From: JASLEW01 sp035544895
GTDB lineage: Bacteria > Acidobacteriota > Thermoanaerobaculia > Multivoradales > UBA5704
NCBI GenBank assembly: GCA_035544895.1
Contig: DASZZM010000004.1
Coordinates: 10,038 to 74,037 of the forward strand
DNA: 64,000 nucleotides
Direction: 5' to 3'
Under the pieces are notes generated by a model. It worked only from the letters and a program-made list of their open reading frames with translations, did no database searches and was not told where the DNA came from. Within the stretch, counting starts at the first letter, position 1, and every line of letters starts with the position of its first letter. Shown here one piece after another: positions 15,909 to 24,913 of the stretch. A program made the position numbers and the translations under genes.

Positions 15909-17281
15909 TCCAAGTTCAAGCTCGCTCGGGGCGCCATCCCGACACTGTACTGGTGGCCGTCATCGCGGGTACCGTCGTGCTGCTGATCCTGGGCCTAGTG
16001 CTGTATCTCAACTGGGGTTCCCCCGTCGAGACCCCAGACCGGCTGGAGATGAGCTGGACCGTCACTCCCGTCTGGGACGACAAGGCTTCGGATCCCCCGC
16101 GACCCGGCTCCGAGGCGCGCGATCTCGCGCTCTACATCGACCTCTCAAAGCCAGTCGGTGGCTTTCTGCCCCCCGCTTCCCAGAAGGAGAAGCTCTCGGC
16201 CTTCCGCTCAGTTGTTCAACTTGTGCAGGATCACTTGCTGAGCTCGGCCGGAACGGTCAACTCGCAGTTCCGCTGGTTCGGCGTGGCTGAGGACGTCACG
16301 GCGCTCACGGGAGCGCCGCGCCTGGAGCGCGGACTTTTTACCGGCCAGGAGACGCGCCTCGACCGCGCGCTCGTCAAGCTGACCCGCAGCCTCACCGAGG
16401 GCGAGGTGCGAGCTGCTGCGTTGATTAGCGACCTCAACGCTTCGGACGGGGTCACCGGAGCGCTGGGAGCGGTGGGGGCGATGGCCGGCTTGATGAGCTC
16501 GCCACGGGTGCGCAGCGGCGACCTGCATGCCGGCCTGCTCGCCATCCGTTCGAGCTACTGGGGCGTGCACAGCTGGAGATGTCCCGCCACCGGCGATCTC
16601 GGCTGCTGGTTCAGCGAGCGAGCCCACGCCTACCGGCGGTTGACCCATGTCGCGCAGGTGCCGTTCTATGTCCTCATCGTCGGGCGGGGCCGCCAGACAG
16701 TCGAAGAGTTTGGGGCCAGGATGTGCAAGGGAGCACAGAGCCTTGGCCTCAAGCCGCAGTGGGAGTTGTTGAGCGCCGCGTCGCTGCCCAAGACCGTGAC
16801 GTCGAAGTGCCTGCTGAGGGATCCCGCGGCCGGTCCCAACAACCCACAACAGTTGGCACTGACCCGAGAGGCTAGCGGCCGCTGGCAATGCGTGCAAGGG
16901 GATGCGGTGGAGCTGAGCTGCGACTTACCGCCAGACACGCCGCTGGCAAGCCCGGCGATCGCAGCTTCATGGCGCGCGCCGGGAACGCGCCCGCGGATCG
17001 TAGAAGAAGCCGCCGGTCTGCCCGCCCACGCTCGGGTGGTGGTCACCCTCGACTGTGACCGGTTGCGCAACGAGCCACCTCAAGGCGAGCTCACCCTGCG
17101 AGTGGAAGGAGCGCCGGCGCAGACGGCAAGCGGTCCTTGGGATTCGTGGACCAGTGCGACCGACGAGACCGAGGAGAACCTCTCGAGAACGCCACAGCTC
17201 GCCTATTTCATTAATGGGAGCCGCCTGCGGCCTGGTCGCTTGGTGGTCGTGTCGAGCCCTTTGCTGAGAATGACACCATGA
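15905..17281 (+). CDS. Membrane-anchored vWA-like protein
   Basis: A 458-residue protein starting at an ATG that overlaps the previous stop, with GGAGGGG upstream. A single membrane helix (about 15-36) is followed by a domain reading like a von Willebrand A fold: DLALYIDLSKPVGGF (D79, S81) at the first MIDAS position, an amphipathic helix FRSVVQLVQDHLL, RWFGVAEDV, GEVRAAALISDLNASDG as the second acidic strand, and FYVLIVGRG near 256. The MIDAS motif D-x-S-x-S has Pro in place of the second Ser, so metal binding may be weakened. The C-terminal third (about 310-458) is beta-rich and not assigned. vWA domains typically assemble or gate multi-protein machines. Confidence 0.7.
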   Translation: MIQVQARSGRHPDTVLVAVIAGTVVLLILGLVLYLNWGSPVETPDRLEMSWTVTPVWDDKASDPPRPGSEARDLALYIDLSKPVGGFLPPASQKEKLSAFRSVVQLVQDHLLSSAGTVNSQFRWFGVAEDVTALTGAPRLERGLFTGQETRLDRALVKLTRSLTEGEVRAAALISDLNASDGVTGALGAVGAMAGLMSSPRVRSGDLHAGLLAIRSSYWGVHSWRCPATGDLGCWFSERAHAYRRLTHVAQVPFYVLIVGRGRQTVEEFGARMCKGAQSLGLKPQWELLSAASLPKTVTSKCLLRDPAAGPNNPQQLALTREASGRWQCVQGDAVELSCDLPPDTPLASPAIAASWRAPGTRPRIVEEAAGLPAHARVVVTLDCDRLRNEPPQGELTLRVEGAPAQTASGPWDSWTSATDETEENLSRTPQLAYFINGSRLRPGRLVVVSSPLLRMTP

Positions 17282-18987
17282 CGGCCATCGTTGTTCTGGT
17301 GCTCCTGGGGGTGGCCGCCTGCCAGATCGCCACCCTGTACAGAGCTCGGGCCGCCTCGCCGGAAAAGGACGGTCCACGCATCGCAGACCTGGCAGCCCGC
17401 TTTGCCGACGACATCCAGGAGTGCGCGCGCCGCGGCCAGGGACCTGACTGGCCGCGCTATCGGGCGGAGCTGGACCGCCTCTTCGAGGCGCACGACGATC
17501 GTCTCCGATCGCTGGCGGCGGCGGCGCTGGCCATCGGCCTGGGCGGGACCTTGCTGGCACTCCTGGTCACGCTGGTAGGGCAGGCGGCGCAGCGCGGAGA
17601 GATGAACCTTGACCCGATGGCAGTGTTGACAGGTACCGGAGTTTGCCTGATCGGAAGCCTCCTCGGAGTGATCGTAAACTTGCGCATCGTGCTTGGCCTG
17701 CTCCCGAGAGCGCAGAGACGCTTCACGGACCTGGCTGATCCCGTGTTGCAGGGCTTGGAGCGGATCGCCGAGCAGCATCGGCCGCAAGAGGCGCTGACCG
17801 AGGCGCTACGGCAGGAGCTCGGTGCGATCCGCCAGTCGTTCAGCACTGAGTTCTCGAGCGCCTTCTCGACCGCCATCACCGGCTTCCCGGAGGTGGTCGA
17901 GCGGCTCGCCTGGCAGCTCGAGCTGCTGGTCAAGGTCGTCGAGGCGCAGGGACGAGGCATCGACAGCGCCGTGCGCGACCTGTCGGCATGCTCGCTGGCC
18001 GTGGCGAGCTCCAGCCAGGAGCTACAGCCTACCGCCAGAAAGCTCGCCGATGCGTCGGCCTTGCTGGTTGACCTGCCGAGCCGGCTGCGAGAGGTGATCG
18101 ACAGCAGCCGGGAGACCTGGCTGGCGAGCTTGCGTGAGCAGCAGGAAGAGAGCGTGCGCCAGCTCGTGAGCCTGCAACGCGAGGCGGAGGAAGCCTCGCG
18201 GACGCGTGAGCGACAGATGCTCGCCGCAGTGCGTGAGCTCCAGGCTTCGGTATCCGAAGTGCGAGCGGCCGTGGGCCAGATTCCGGGCCAGCTGACGACG
18301 GAAGTCGGCGCCATGGCCGGCAGGCTCGGCCGCGAGTTCGGCAATGAGGCCCGCGTCCACACCCAGGACCTCGTCAACCATCTCGCGGGCGAGTACCAGC
18401 GCCTCCTGGAGCGAGTGGAGGAGCATGAGAAGCGGATGCGTAACGACATCGGCTCTGCCGTAGAGGAGCTGCTGGCGAAGGTGGCGAACCGGGTCGACGA
18501 GGGCATTGTTGCGCACCTCCAGGCTGCCGGCGAGGAGTTGCGGAAGCTGGCGGCAACCCTCCCGGGCGCGGCGCAGCGGCTCGAGACGGCGCAGACCGAA
18601 TGGGTGGAGGCACAGCGAGACATGCTCGCAGGGTGGAACCTGGTGAACGAGCGGACCAACGAAGCGGCACGAAAACTGGCCGCCGCGGATGGCAAGCTCG
18701 GTGCCGGGGTGGAGGCCCTGGCCGCGAGCGCACTGCATCTGGAGCGCATCGCACACGCCGATGGCGAGTTCGAGTCCAGTCTGCGGACCGCTCTGCGCGA
18801 AGTCACTGCCAGCCATCTGGCCGAGCTCAAGCCCTTCTACGAGGACCTCATGGGAATGGCACACGAGCTTAACGATGGCCGCGCCAGGCTCGATACCATC
18901 CTCGACCGCCAATCCGCTTTCGTAGAACAGTGCATCGCCCACCTGATGAAAGGGCGGCAGGTGGCGACTATGGAGCGCAGTTCATGA
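17278..18987 (+). CDS. MotA/TolQ/ExbB/ZorA-like channel subunit with long helical tail
   Basis: A 569-residue protein, ATGA-overlapped with the vWA-like gene. Residues 1-20 form the first membrane helix. Residues 79-101 (LAAAALAIGLGGTLLALLVTLVG) and 114-143 (VLTGTGVCLIGSLLGVIVN) match the paired core helices of the MotA/TolQ/ExbB proton-channel family, with the usual G-x-x-G-T and T-G-T-G patterns. From about 145 to the end there are some 420 residues of almost continuous charged helix. A short channel core plus a long cytoplasmic helical tail is the hallmark of ZorA in Zorya defence systems, as opposed to ExbB or TolQ. The next gene supplies the matching MotB/ZorB-like subunit. Confidence 0.82.
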   Translation: MTAIVVLVLLGVAACQIATLYRARAASPEKDGPRIADLAARFADDIQECARRGQGPDWPRYRAELDRLFEAHDDRLRSLAAAALAIGLGGTLLALLVTLVGQAAQRGEMNLDPMAVLTGTGVCLIGSLLGVIVNLRIVLGLLPRAQRRFTDLADPVLQGLERIAEQHRPQEALTEALRQELGAIRQSFSTEFSSAFSTAITGFPEVVERLAWQLELLVKVVEAQGRGIDSAVRDLSACSLAVASSSQELQPTARKLADASALLVDLPSRLREVIDSSRETWLASLREQQEESVRQLVSLQREAEEASRTRERQMLAAVRELQASVSEVRAAVGQIPGQLTTEVGAMAGRLGREFGNEARVHTQDLVNHLAGEYQRLLERVEEHEKRMRNDIGSAVEELLAKVANRVDEGIVAHLQAAGEELRKLAATLPGAAQRLETAQTEWVEAQRDMLAGWNLVNERTNEAARKLAAADGKLGAGVEALAASALHLERIAHADGEFESSLRTALREVTASHLAELKPFYEDLMGMAHELNDGRARLDTILDRQSAFVEQCIAHLMKGRQVATMERSS

Positions 18988-19703
18988 GGCGTCCGCGCTC
19001 GCTCAACGTTTGGCCGGCCTATGCGGACCTGATGACGGTGCTGACTGTCACTGCGCTGTTCGCAGCGGCCGGTCTGGCGCAGCACAGCCGGCCGCAGCTC
19101 AAGGTCGCACAAGAGAATCGCCAGCTACGAGAACAGCTCGCGGCCCGGCAAAGGCAGCTCGACGAGGGGAAAGAGCGCGAGGCAGCGCTGAAGGCGGAGG
19201 CGGTGCGCAACGAGAATATGTTTCGCGCTATACAGGAGGCGCAGAAGCGCATCGACAAGATCTCGGAACAACGTGACCTCGTCTTCAGCGCCGACCAGAG
19301 CTTGCAATTCGGAGACGACCTCGTCAGTTTCGATATCAACAGCTTTGAGCCCAAATGGGGGCCTCATGGAAAGGAGCGGTTATTGCAGTTCTGCGAGAAG
19401 ATTCGCGCTGAGTTCTCGGCCGACCCAAAGCAGATCTTCACGATCGAGGTCGAGGGCCACACCGACTCTCTCTCCTGCCCAAGCAGCCCCCACTGCAACT
19501 GGTGGATTTCGAGCGGCAGAGCCGCCAGCTTCGTCGCCGTTATGCGCGAGCCCCAGTATTGCCCTGGCGGTTCGAGCTGGAATCTACGCCCCATCGGCTA
19601 TGCGGATACCAAGCCTCTGAGAGGCACCCCCACACGCCGCATTGCCGTGCGCCTGACTCCGAACTACGGCAAGATCATCTCGTCGCCGGCGCCTCGCCGT
19701 TGA
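18984..19703 (+). CDS. MotB/ZorB-like peptidoglycan-anchored OmpA-domain protein
   Basis: A 239-residue protein, ATGA-overlapped with the channel subunit. The N-terminal helix WPAYADLMTVLTVTALFAAAG carries Asp15 in the Y-A-D-L-M-T context typical of MotB/ZorB, where that Asp binds the translocated ion. A coiled-coil neck (about 38-90) follows. The OmpA-like domain (about 105-235) shows SFEPKWGPHGKERLLQFC, FTIEVEGHTDS, SSGRAASFVAV and RPIGYADTKPL, which is the peptidoglycan-binding core, with an insert after GHTD containing four Cys in total across the domain. Together with the preceding gene it would make a 5:2-type ion-driven motor across the inner membrane. Confidence 0.85.
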   Translation: MRRPRSLNVWPAYADLMTVLTVTALFAAAGLAQHSRPQLKVAQENRQLREQLAARQRQLDEGKEREAALKAEAVRNENMFRAIQEAQKRIDKISEQRDLVFSADQSLQFGDDLVSFDINSFEPKWGPHGKERLLQFCEKIRAEFSADPKQIFTIEVEGHTDSLSCPSSPHCNWWISSGRAASFVAVMREPQYCPGGSSWNLRPIGYADTKPLRGTPTRRIAVRLTPNYGKIISSPAPRR

Positions 19704-19894
19704 CTTCCCCCCAAGCCGCCATGGTCCTCCGCCTGACTGCTCAGCCACACCGTGGTGTTCCCACCCGTCCTTCTCGACGGATCTTCTCGCGGGAAGAACA
19801 TGAGCTCGTCCGTCTAGAAGATCGCGGCGAACCGGCCCAAGATCCGAACCGGACATCCATGCTCTGACCCCTGGGCCGTGAGGAGAGACACACC

Positions 19895-22800
19895 ATGAAA
19901 CTCGGAGCCAAGATCGCGGTCTGGACGCTTTCCCTCGTTGCAGCGGCCATCCTCGCCCTCGTCGTGGTAGTCATCGTTGCTTATTCAAAGGTCGCATCCA
20001 CACCCTCACCAGGAGTAGCGACGTCTTTCGTACCGGACTGCCTGCGCGACGATGCCGTCTGCGCCGTCTGGACCGAATTCCGGCAAGCTCGGCCGTATCC
20101 TCACCAGACCTTTGCCCTTCGATCTCTGCCGGACCACGCGCTCGCGTTGATCATCTCTGAGCCCCCACCTACGTTGAGCAAGAGCGAGTTGGAGGGACTA
20201 ATCAAGACGGCCTTCGGAGACGATCTCGTCGCCCTCCAACGCCTCCGCTGGAAAATAGGTATCGACGGTTGGGTGGAGGATCTCGTGCTCAAGGTCAAGG
20301 CCGCGCCGACTCAGGGGCAGGCCACGGACCAAGCCGGCGACCCGCTCGACGATCCTCTCCTTCGCGATCGGATTGCCCTCCTCCACCTCGCTCTGTTCGA
20401 TACCGCATACGGGGGCCAGCTCGAGCTTGTCGGCACAGTGCCGGCCCAGGCGGCCAGATCGGCAGCTCCAAACTTGCACGTTTCCGCCAAGGAGATCCGC
20501 GACTGGCTGGCGGAGCCACAGACCCTCTGGCACCCAATTGAGGGAGGCGACGCGCAAGGTGTCTCCTGGACTGACGTTGCCGCGCGGAAGATGACAGGGG
20601 CCTTCATCTCTGACGACGCGAGCCTCATCATGCTTGCATTCCCCACCGAGACTCTTACCGCCGCCAGAGCCGACAGCCGCTCGCTAACTCCCCTGCGCGC
20701 AGACTTTCGTCGCTTTGCGGTTGCCTCAGACGCCATTCTGGGGGGCATCTGGAACGCCAACGGTGAGACTGCGATTCTGGCTCGCTTCCGTGTGCAGCCG
20801 CCGGCTCTCGTGCCCCCTCTTCGCTTCGAAACATTTGCCCTGCTCGCTGCTCAGTCCAGCAACGAGCTTCGCCAGAGCTACGAGCGTACAAGTCTCTTCG
20901 CCGGCAAACTGCCAACCGGGGACTACCAACAGAGGGATTGGGCGCCTATCTATCTGAGCGAAGCTCTGATCGACACCGAGTTTGGGGCGCTTCTCAATCT
21001 GACCGATCAAATGCTGAAGTCCTGGTCCGAAGCCGGAGCCATAGAATATCTATATTTCACCTATCCTCTGAAGCCTGATCGCTTTCCCTTCAAGGAGGGT
21101 CCACTAACCACGCTCGTCGAAAAGCAAAGTGGTAGCAAATCCGTTCTCTTCAATTGGAACACTTCGGGATCTGCAGCTGTCACACAGCTTCCAGAGCTCG
21201 CGGTCTTGAACGCCAAGCAGACAGGAGCGCTGCCAGTCACTTACGGCTCGGAGTTGAGGCCTGGGGAAGACGTCACGATCGGACATCTATCGAATTACGA
21301 ACAGCAGGCCTACGAATACTTTGCCGGATTGAAGGACCCAAATCTGGCTCGGGTTGTTCAATACACCCTCATTTATCAACTGTTTCGCGCCATCGCAGGC
21401 GAGACTGCCGCGCCACAGGCAGGGATCACCGCACCGGGCTCAAGGCAGGACACCGGAGGGCCTCGGGCCGATTCCTCCGCTCTTCTCGTGTCGGAAACGG
21501 CAAGATTCTTGAACGAATCGAGGGGGGATCCACCCAAGCCCCTCCTGGCGTTTCGCTCCAGGCATCCTGAGATCGACGACCCTCACCTTGCCCTCCTTCT
21601 CGCGAATCCCCGGGCGGAGCGGTCGACCCTGCGTGCGGACGAAAGCTCCTTCAATCGCGATATTGCCAACCATAGAGAAGAGGCTCAAACCGCCAAGGCA
21701 GATCTTCAGCGCTGGCGCGCGAGCCTTCCCTCCGAGCCTTCGAGCACGGAGGAAGAGAGGAACCTCCTTCCGGAGGAGCTACGCACTAGGATCGACCGTC
21801 TCAACTCAGAGGCGGAAGTCACCAGACGGCGCAGGGAAGAGCTCGATAGTCGCGAGAAGCTGCTCAGGGACGCTGGCGATCTCTGCCGCGCATTGAATGG
21901 AAGCGAGAACCTTCTCGACAAGGTCGACTTGGATGCTGTTCGAAAGAAGTATCTCAACCAGAATACAGGCGAGCCCGAGGGCTCGATCAAGACGCCGTCA
22001 GCCGTTGTTTCGTGGGACACACTAGGAGCAGTGGTGGGTGGCCACAATCTCGATGCGCACGCGCTTCGGCTGGAGCCCGCAGCCGATGTCCCTGACCTCG
22101 CACTGATCCAGACGGAACGCGGTCTCGTCCTGCGATACAATCCGTCGCGCGCGGACTCGATCGCGGCGAAAGCCACCGATCTCGCTCGTGCCGTAGAGTA
22201 TGGCAAGGTGCGGAGTACTGAACAGCTCGCCAGGATACTTGAGGAACCGATCGAGGCGAGGCCGCGCCGCGCCGCGCTCGAGATTCCAGCAGAAACGACC
22301 TCGCCAGGCGCGTCTGCTCGCTTTGACAAGTGGGCAGGACGCCTTGGGAACCGAGTCTACACTGAGAGGGCGGCGTTTGTAGAGGACCTGCGGGGCATGG
22401 CCGAAACAAACGAATGCTGTGTGTTGGTGGCGCGCGACCAGCAGCAGTCCACCTTCATTACCGAGCCAAACCCAACGCCGCCTCCCGCGGTCCTCCGCGT
22501 GATCGAGATTAGGGACACGCCTTCCCTCAACGCCTACATTAGAAAAGCCGCGAACTCAGGCGAGTCACGACCTATGATCTTCTTGGACCAACCGCAGGAT
22601 TACGTTCAAGCTCTGACCCTCGGCCTCGAGAACCGCTCCTCACCTCCCCTGTCAAAACTCGCACAATGGCTCGGTCTGAAGGGCTCGCGAGCGGCCGAGC
22701 AAGGTCTGACCATCACACATTTCGATCTTTCGGGGCGGCCGACGTCCCTTCGACTTACCGATGGAGCCAGCGGAGGCTCTACACTCCTAGGGCGGCTCGC

Positions 22801-23227
22801 GACGATCCTCAAGAGGAGCCAGAGCTGGCGCGAGGCGCAGGTGACAGAGCTCGAGCCGCAGACTGCCGAAGCGTATGCACAGTTGGCTGGTTGGAACACC
22901 GAACGCGACGGTGTCCCCGCTGCTGTGGTGGTGACTTTTCAGCCGCAGGGGCAGCGGCTCGATCTGGGAATTGTCGCGGGCTTCGAGCCGGGCGATCTAG
23001 CGGCCGGTCAAGAGAAGCTGCGCGCGGTCCATCAGCAAAGTTTGGCTGACGCTCTTGCTAAAGACGCAACAGTTGTTCAGCACTTCATGACGACAAAGAA
23101 CGAATTGAGATCGTTGTCTGACCTCCAGATCAAGCGGTTGATGTTCGTCGTGAAGGAGGGTCAGACGCAAACGCTGATCAGCCGTCTGGAGCTAGGGGAT
23201 GAGCTTGCCGCGCCCGGCCAAGGCTGA
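19895..23227 (+). CDS. Very large single-span protein of unknown function in the motor cluster
   Basis: An unrecognised 1,110-residue protein. A basic start and one membrane helix (about 8-30) precede a large soluble part. VPDCLRDDAVCAVW near 46-59 has a Cys pair suggestive of an exported domain. Residues about 570-665 are highly charged and helical (coiled-coil-like), and the rest is mixed alpha/beta. It begins 191 bp after the ZorB-like gene behind GAGGAGAGA, so it may have its own promoter, and it overlaps the next gene by 29 bp. The DNA from here to 24598 is less GC-rich than the genes before it, so this trio may have been added as a unit. A substrate-facing or recognition role is only a guess. 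Confidence 0.7.
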   Translation: MKLGAKIAVWTLSLVAAAILALVVVVIVAYSKVASTPSPGVATSFVPDCLRDDAVCAVWTEFRQARPYPHQTFALRSLPDHALALIISEPPPTLSKSELEGLIKTAFGDDLVALQRLRWKIGIDGWVEDLVLKVKAAPTQGQATDQAGDPLDDPLLRDRIALLHLALFDTAYGGQLELVGTVPAQAARSAAPNLHVSAKEIRDWLAEPQTLWHPIEGGDAQGVSWTDVAARKMTGAFISDDASLIMLAFPTETLTAARADSRSLTPLRADFRRFAVASDAILGGIWNANGETAILARFRVQPPALVPPLRFETFALLAAQSSNELRQSYERTSLFAGKLPTGDYQQRDWAPIYLSEALIDTEFGALLNLTDQMLKSWSEAGAIEYLYFTYPLKPDRFPFKEGPLTTLVEKQSGSKSVLFNWNTSGSAAVTQLPELAVLNAKQTGALPVTYGSELRPGEDVTIGHLSNYEQQAYEYFAGLKDPNLARVVQYTLIYQLFRAIAGETAAPQAGITAPGSRQDTGGPRADSSALLVSETARFLNESRGDPPKPLLAFRSRHPEIDDPHLALLLANPRAERSTLRADESSFNRDIANHREEAQTAKADLQRWRASLPSEPSSTEEERNLLPEELRTRIDRLNSEAEVTRRRREELDSREKLLRDAGDLCRALNGSENLLDKVDLDAVRKKYLNQNTGEPEGSIKTPSAVVSWDTLGAVVGGHNLDAHALRLEPAADVPDLALIQTERGLVLRYNPSRADSIAAKATDLARAVEYGKVRSTEQLARILEEPIEARPRRAALEIPAETTSPGASARFDKWAGRLGNRVYTERAAFVEDLRGMAETNECCVLVARDQQQSTFITEPNPTPPPAVLRVIEIRDTPSLNAYIRKAANSGESRPMIFLDQPQDYVQALTLGLENRSSPPLSKLAQWLGLKGSRAAEQGLTITHFDLSGRPTSLRLTDGASGGSTLLGRLATILKRSQSWREAQVTELEPQTAEAYAQLAGWNTERDGVPAAVVVTFQPQGQRLDLGIVAGFEPGDLAAGQEKLRAVHQQSLADALAKDATVVQHFMTTKNELRSLSDLQIKRLMFVVKEGQTQTLISRLELGDELAAPGQG

Positions 23228-24230
23228 CGCGAGCGACATCGCACTCCTCTTGGCGATTCCGCTAGACGAAAGGGAGTTCTTCGCGCACGTTGGCAAGTCA
23301 GACTGGCTGCAACAATATGCGATTGAAGGATCTGATGCAACTGCCCGGCAAGAGCGTCTTAGGGCAGTTTGGACGGACGAATATGTCCCCCTAGTTGCTG
23401 AGCCGTTTCGCGAACTCATCGACAGGGCTCTTGGGCTAGGCACCGACGTGAGAACACAGGCCACCTTGGGGTCGCTCCGAGAAGCGACGACACATAAGCC
23501 CATCGTCATTCTCTTTGCTCACTGGAAGGGCCCGGAGATTCTCTATGACGATCTTGTCCCTCCAGTAGAGAGGGAGAAGTTCGTCGCAAGGGTTCGCGAA
23601 AGCGACACTCCGTTGGCTCGCTGGTTGGCGAGCAGTTTTCGCGCCAGTGGATTTGCTCAGGCCTCCCCCGATCAGGCTCCCGCAAAGAGGTCTTTTTGGT
23701 CTTCCTGGCGCTCGTACCGAATCCAGAGCCTGGTGGAAATCCTTCGCGCTTCCCTTGGCGTTGCCTCTCTGGAGAATTCTGCGACTGATGGGATAGAGGA
23801 AGTCTTTGAGCATGAGGTGACGCGAGCCGCTCGGCGAAGGGACGCAATCGACCTTCTCTTTCGCGGTTTGCTGCGGCCCGGTAACCGACTCGAGCTGTTC
23901 GACGGACTCCATGCAAAGGAGGAGGTGGAGGCGGCCGTTGCACCGCTCTTTCAGGGAGTTCTCGATCTGACGACGTGCACGTCTACGATCTTGGCAGATT
24001 TCATTGCGGCTCGCCGGCAGCTTCGCTTTCGTGTGGTACAGTTCCCAACAGCACAGCAGCCCATCTGGGCAGCGAAGTCTCTCAAATCGACGATCGAGCT
24101 TACTGTCCAGGCGGGTCTTCCATATCTCGATGCTAGAATTCTCGCGCGAAGGGAGCTGGAACAAGCATTGGCCGAGGTTGGTCCGCCGAAGAGGTTCATA
24201 GACCGGCTAAAACTTTGGAGTGAGACATGA
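23199..24230 (+). CDS. Unknown protein with possible CHAT-like His/Cys pair
   Basis: A 343-residue soluble protein whose start lies inside the previous gene, with GGAG seven bases upstream. Two segments recall CHAT/caspase-like peptidases: a strand ending in a histidine (KPIVILFAHWKG, H108) and a later strand ending in a cysteine followed by a small-residue helix (VLDLTTCTSTILADFIAARR, C260), then PIWAAKSLKSTIELTVQAG. In that family the His and Cys at strand ends form the catalytic dyad. The usual H-G and S-A-C-E motifs are not conserved, so this is a weak structural guess. If right, it would be the cluster's toxic effector. No membrane helix is seen. Confidence 0.6.
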   Translation: MSLPRPAKADASDIALLLAIPLDEREFFAHVGKSDWLQQYAIEGSDATARQERLRAVWTDEYVPLVAEPFRELIDRALGLGTDVRTQATLGSLREATTHKPIVILFAHWKGPEILYDDLVPPVEREKFVARVRESDTPLARWLASSFRASGFAQASPDQAPAKRSFWSSWRSYRIQSLVEILRASLGVASLENSATDGIEEVFEHEVTRAARRRDAIDLLFRGLLRPGNRLELFDGLHAKEEVEAAVAPLFQGVLDLTTCTSTILADFIAARRQLRFRVVQFPTAQQPIWAAKSLKSTIELTVQAGLPYLDARILARRELEQALAEVGPPKRFIDRLKLWSET

Positions 24231-24598
24231 ACGGACTAAAGCGAATCTTGGAAGAGGTGAATCAGCATCGGCTTAGCGCGGGAGGTGCAATCTCGGACAA
24301 GGCCATGCGCGCCTTGCGAACCTACAGAACGCGCCTGTTTGCTACGTTTCTGGTATTCTTTGTACTCTTGGTGTGCGTTGTTGGCTTCGGTGCCTTTGGT
24401 CTAGCCTGGTTCTTCAAACAACCTGCACAACAAGCAGCTTTTGCGGGCGCCATGGGGATCTCGGTGGGCGGCGCGCTCGAGTTGATGCGGCGAATATGGA
24501 GCCAATGGAGCCAAGCGGGACTACTCCTTGTTCTTATCGAAGATGCCTCGGAAGCTCAAGTTGCAACTCTCATCGACAAGGTGATTCAGAAGCTATAA
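24227..24598 (+). CDS. Small two-span membrane protein, last gene of the cluster
   Basis: A 123-residue protein, ATGA-overlapped with the possible CHAT-like gene. Two adjacent membrane helices (about 36-62 and 69-87) are followed by a C-terminal amphipathic helix ending DASEAQVATLIDKVIQKL. The pattern resembles the small two-transmembrane partner proteins found beside effectors in bacterial conflict systems, but I cannot assign a family. Coupling to the upstream gene suggests they act as a pair, for example as an effector and its membrane anchor or pore. Confidence 0.7.
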   Translation: MNGLKRILEEVNQHRLSAGGAISDKAMRALRTYRTRLFATFLVFFVLLVCVVGFGAFGLAWFFKQPAQQAAFAGAMGISVGGALELMRRIWSQWSQAGLLLVLIEDASEAQVATLIDKVIQKL

Positions 24599-24913
24599 TG
24601 GGGATCTTTAGGAGTGGCCCGGTCACAGATGGTCAGGTCTTAAAGTGACTTCGGTCGGCTGAAGGTTGGCAGCGTCACCTGTTTTACCAGCAAGCTCGCG
24701 CGACCGGCAGTACCCACAGTGGGTGGTCGCTGAGAGGGGCAATGTGAAGGACCTCAATCCATTTGCCCACTTGCCACTCTTTCTTCATTCAGACAGGTCC
24801 TCCGTCGTGAGAGTTCCCCAGCTCCATTTTAACGCGTTAAAGTATCGGACCTCGGGCAGTGCTGCCTTCCCGAACCATCCCTTTGCCTTAATTCTTCGTT
24901 CCATCACCCTCCT
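24599..24913. other. Gene-free spacer with palindrome
   Basis: After the last cluster gene, about 315 bp show no credible gene. A perfect 14-bp palindrome, TTTAACGCGTTAAA, sits at 24828-24841 and may be a protein-binding site. No terminator with a T-run is obvious. Confidence 0.5.

Noticed and set aside
9358..24598. Calling the cluster a canonical Zorya system
   Set aside because: Only the ZorA/ZorB-like pair is recognisable; no ZorC, helicase/nuclease ZorD or HNH ZorE is encoded, so I describe it as Zorya-related at most.
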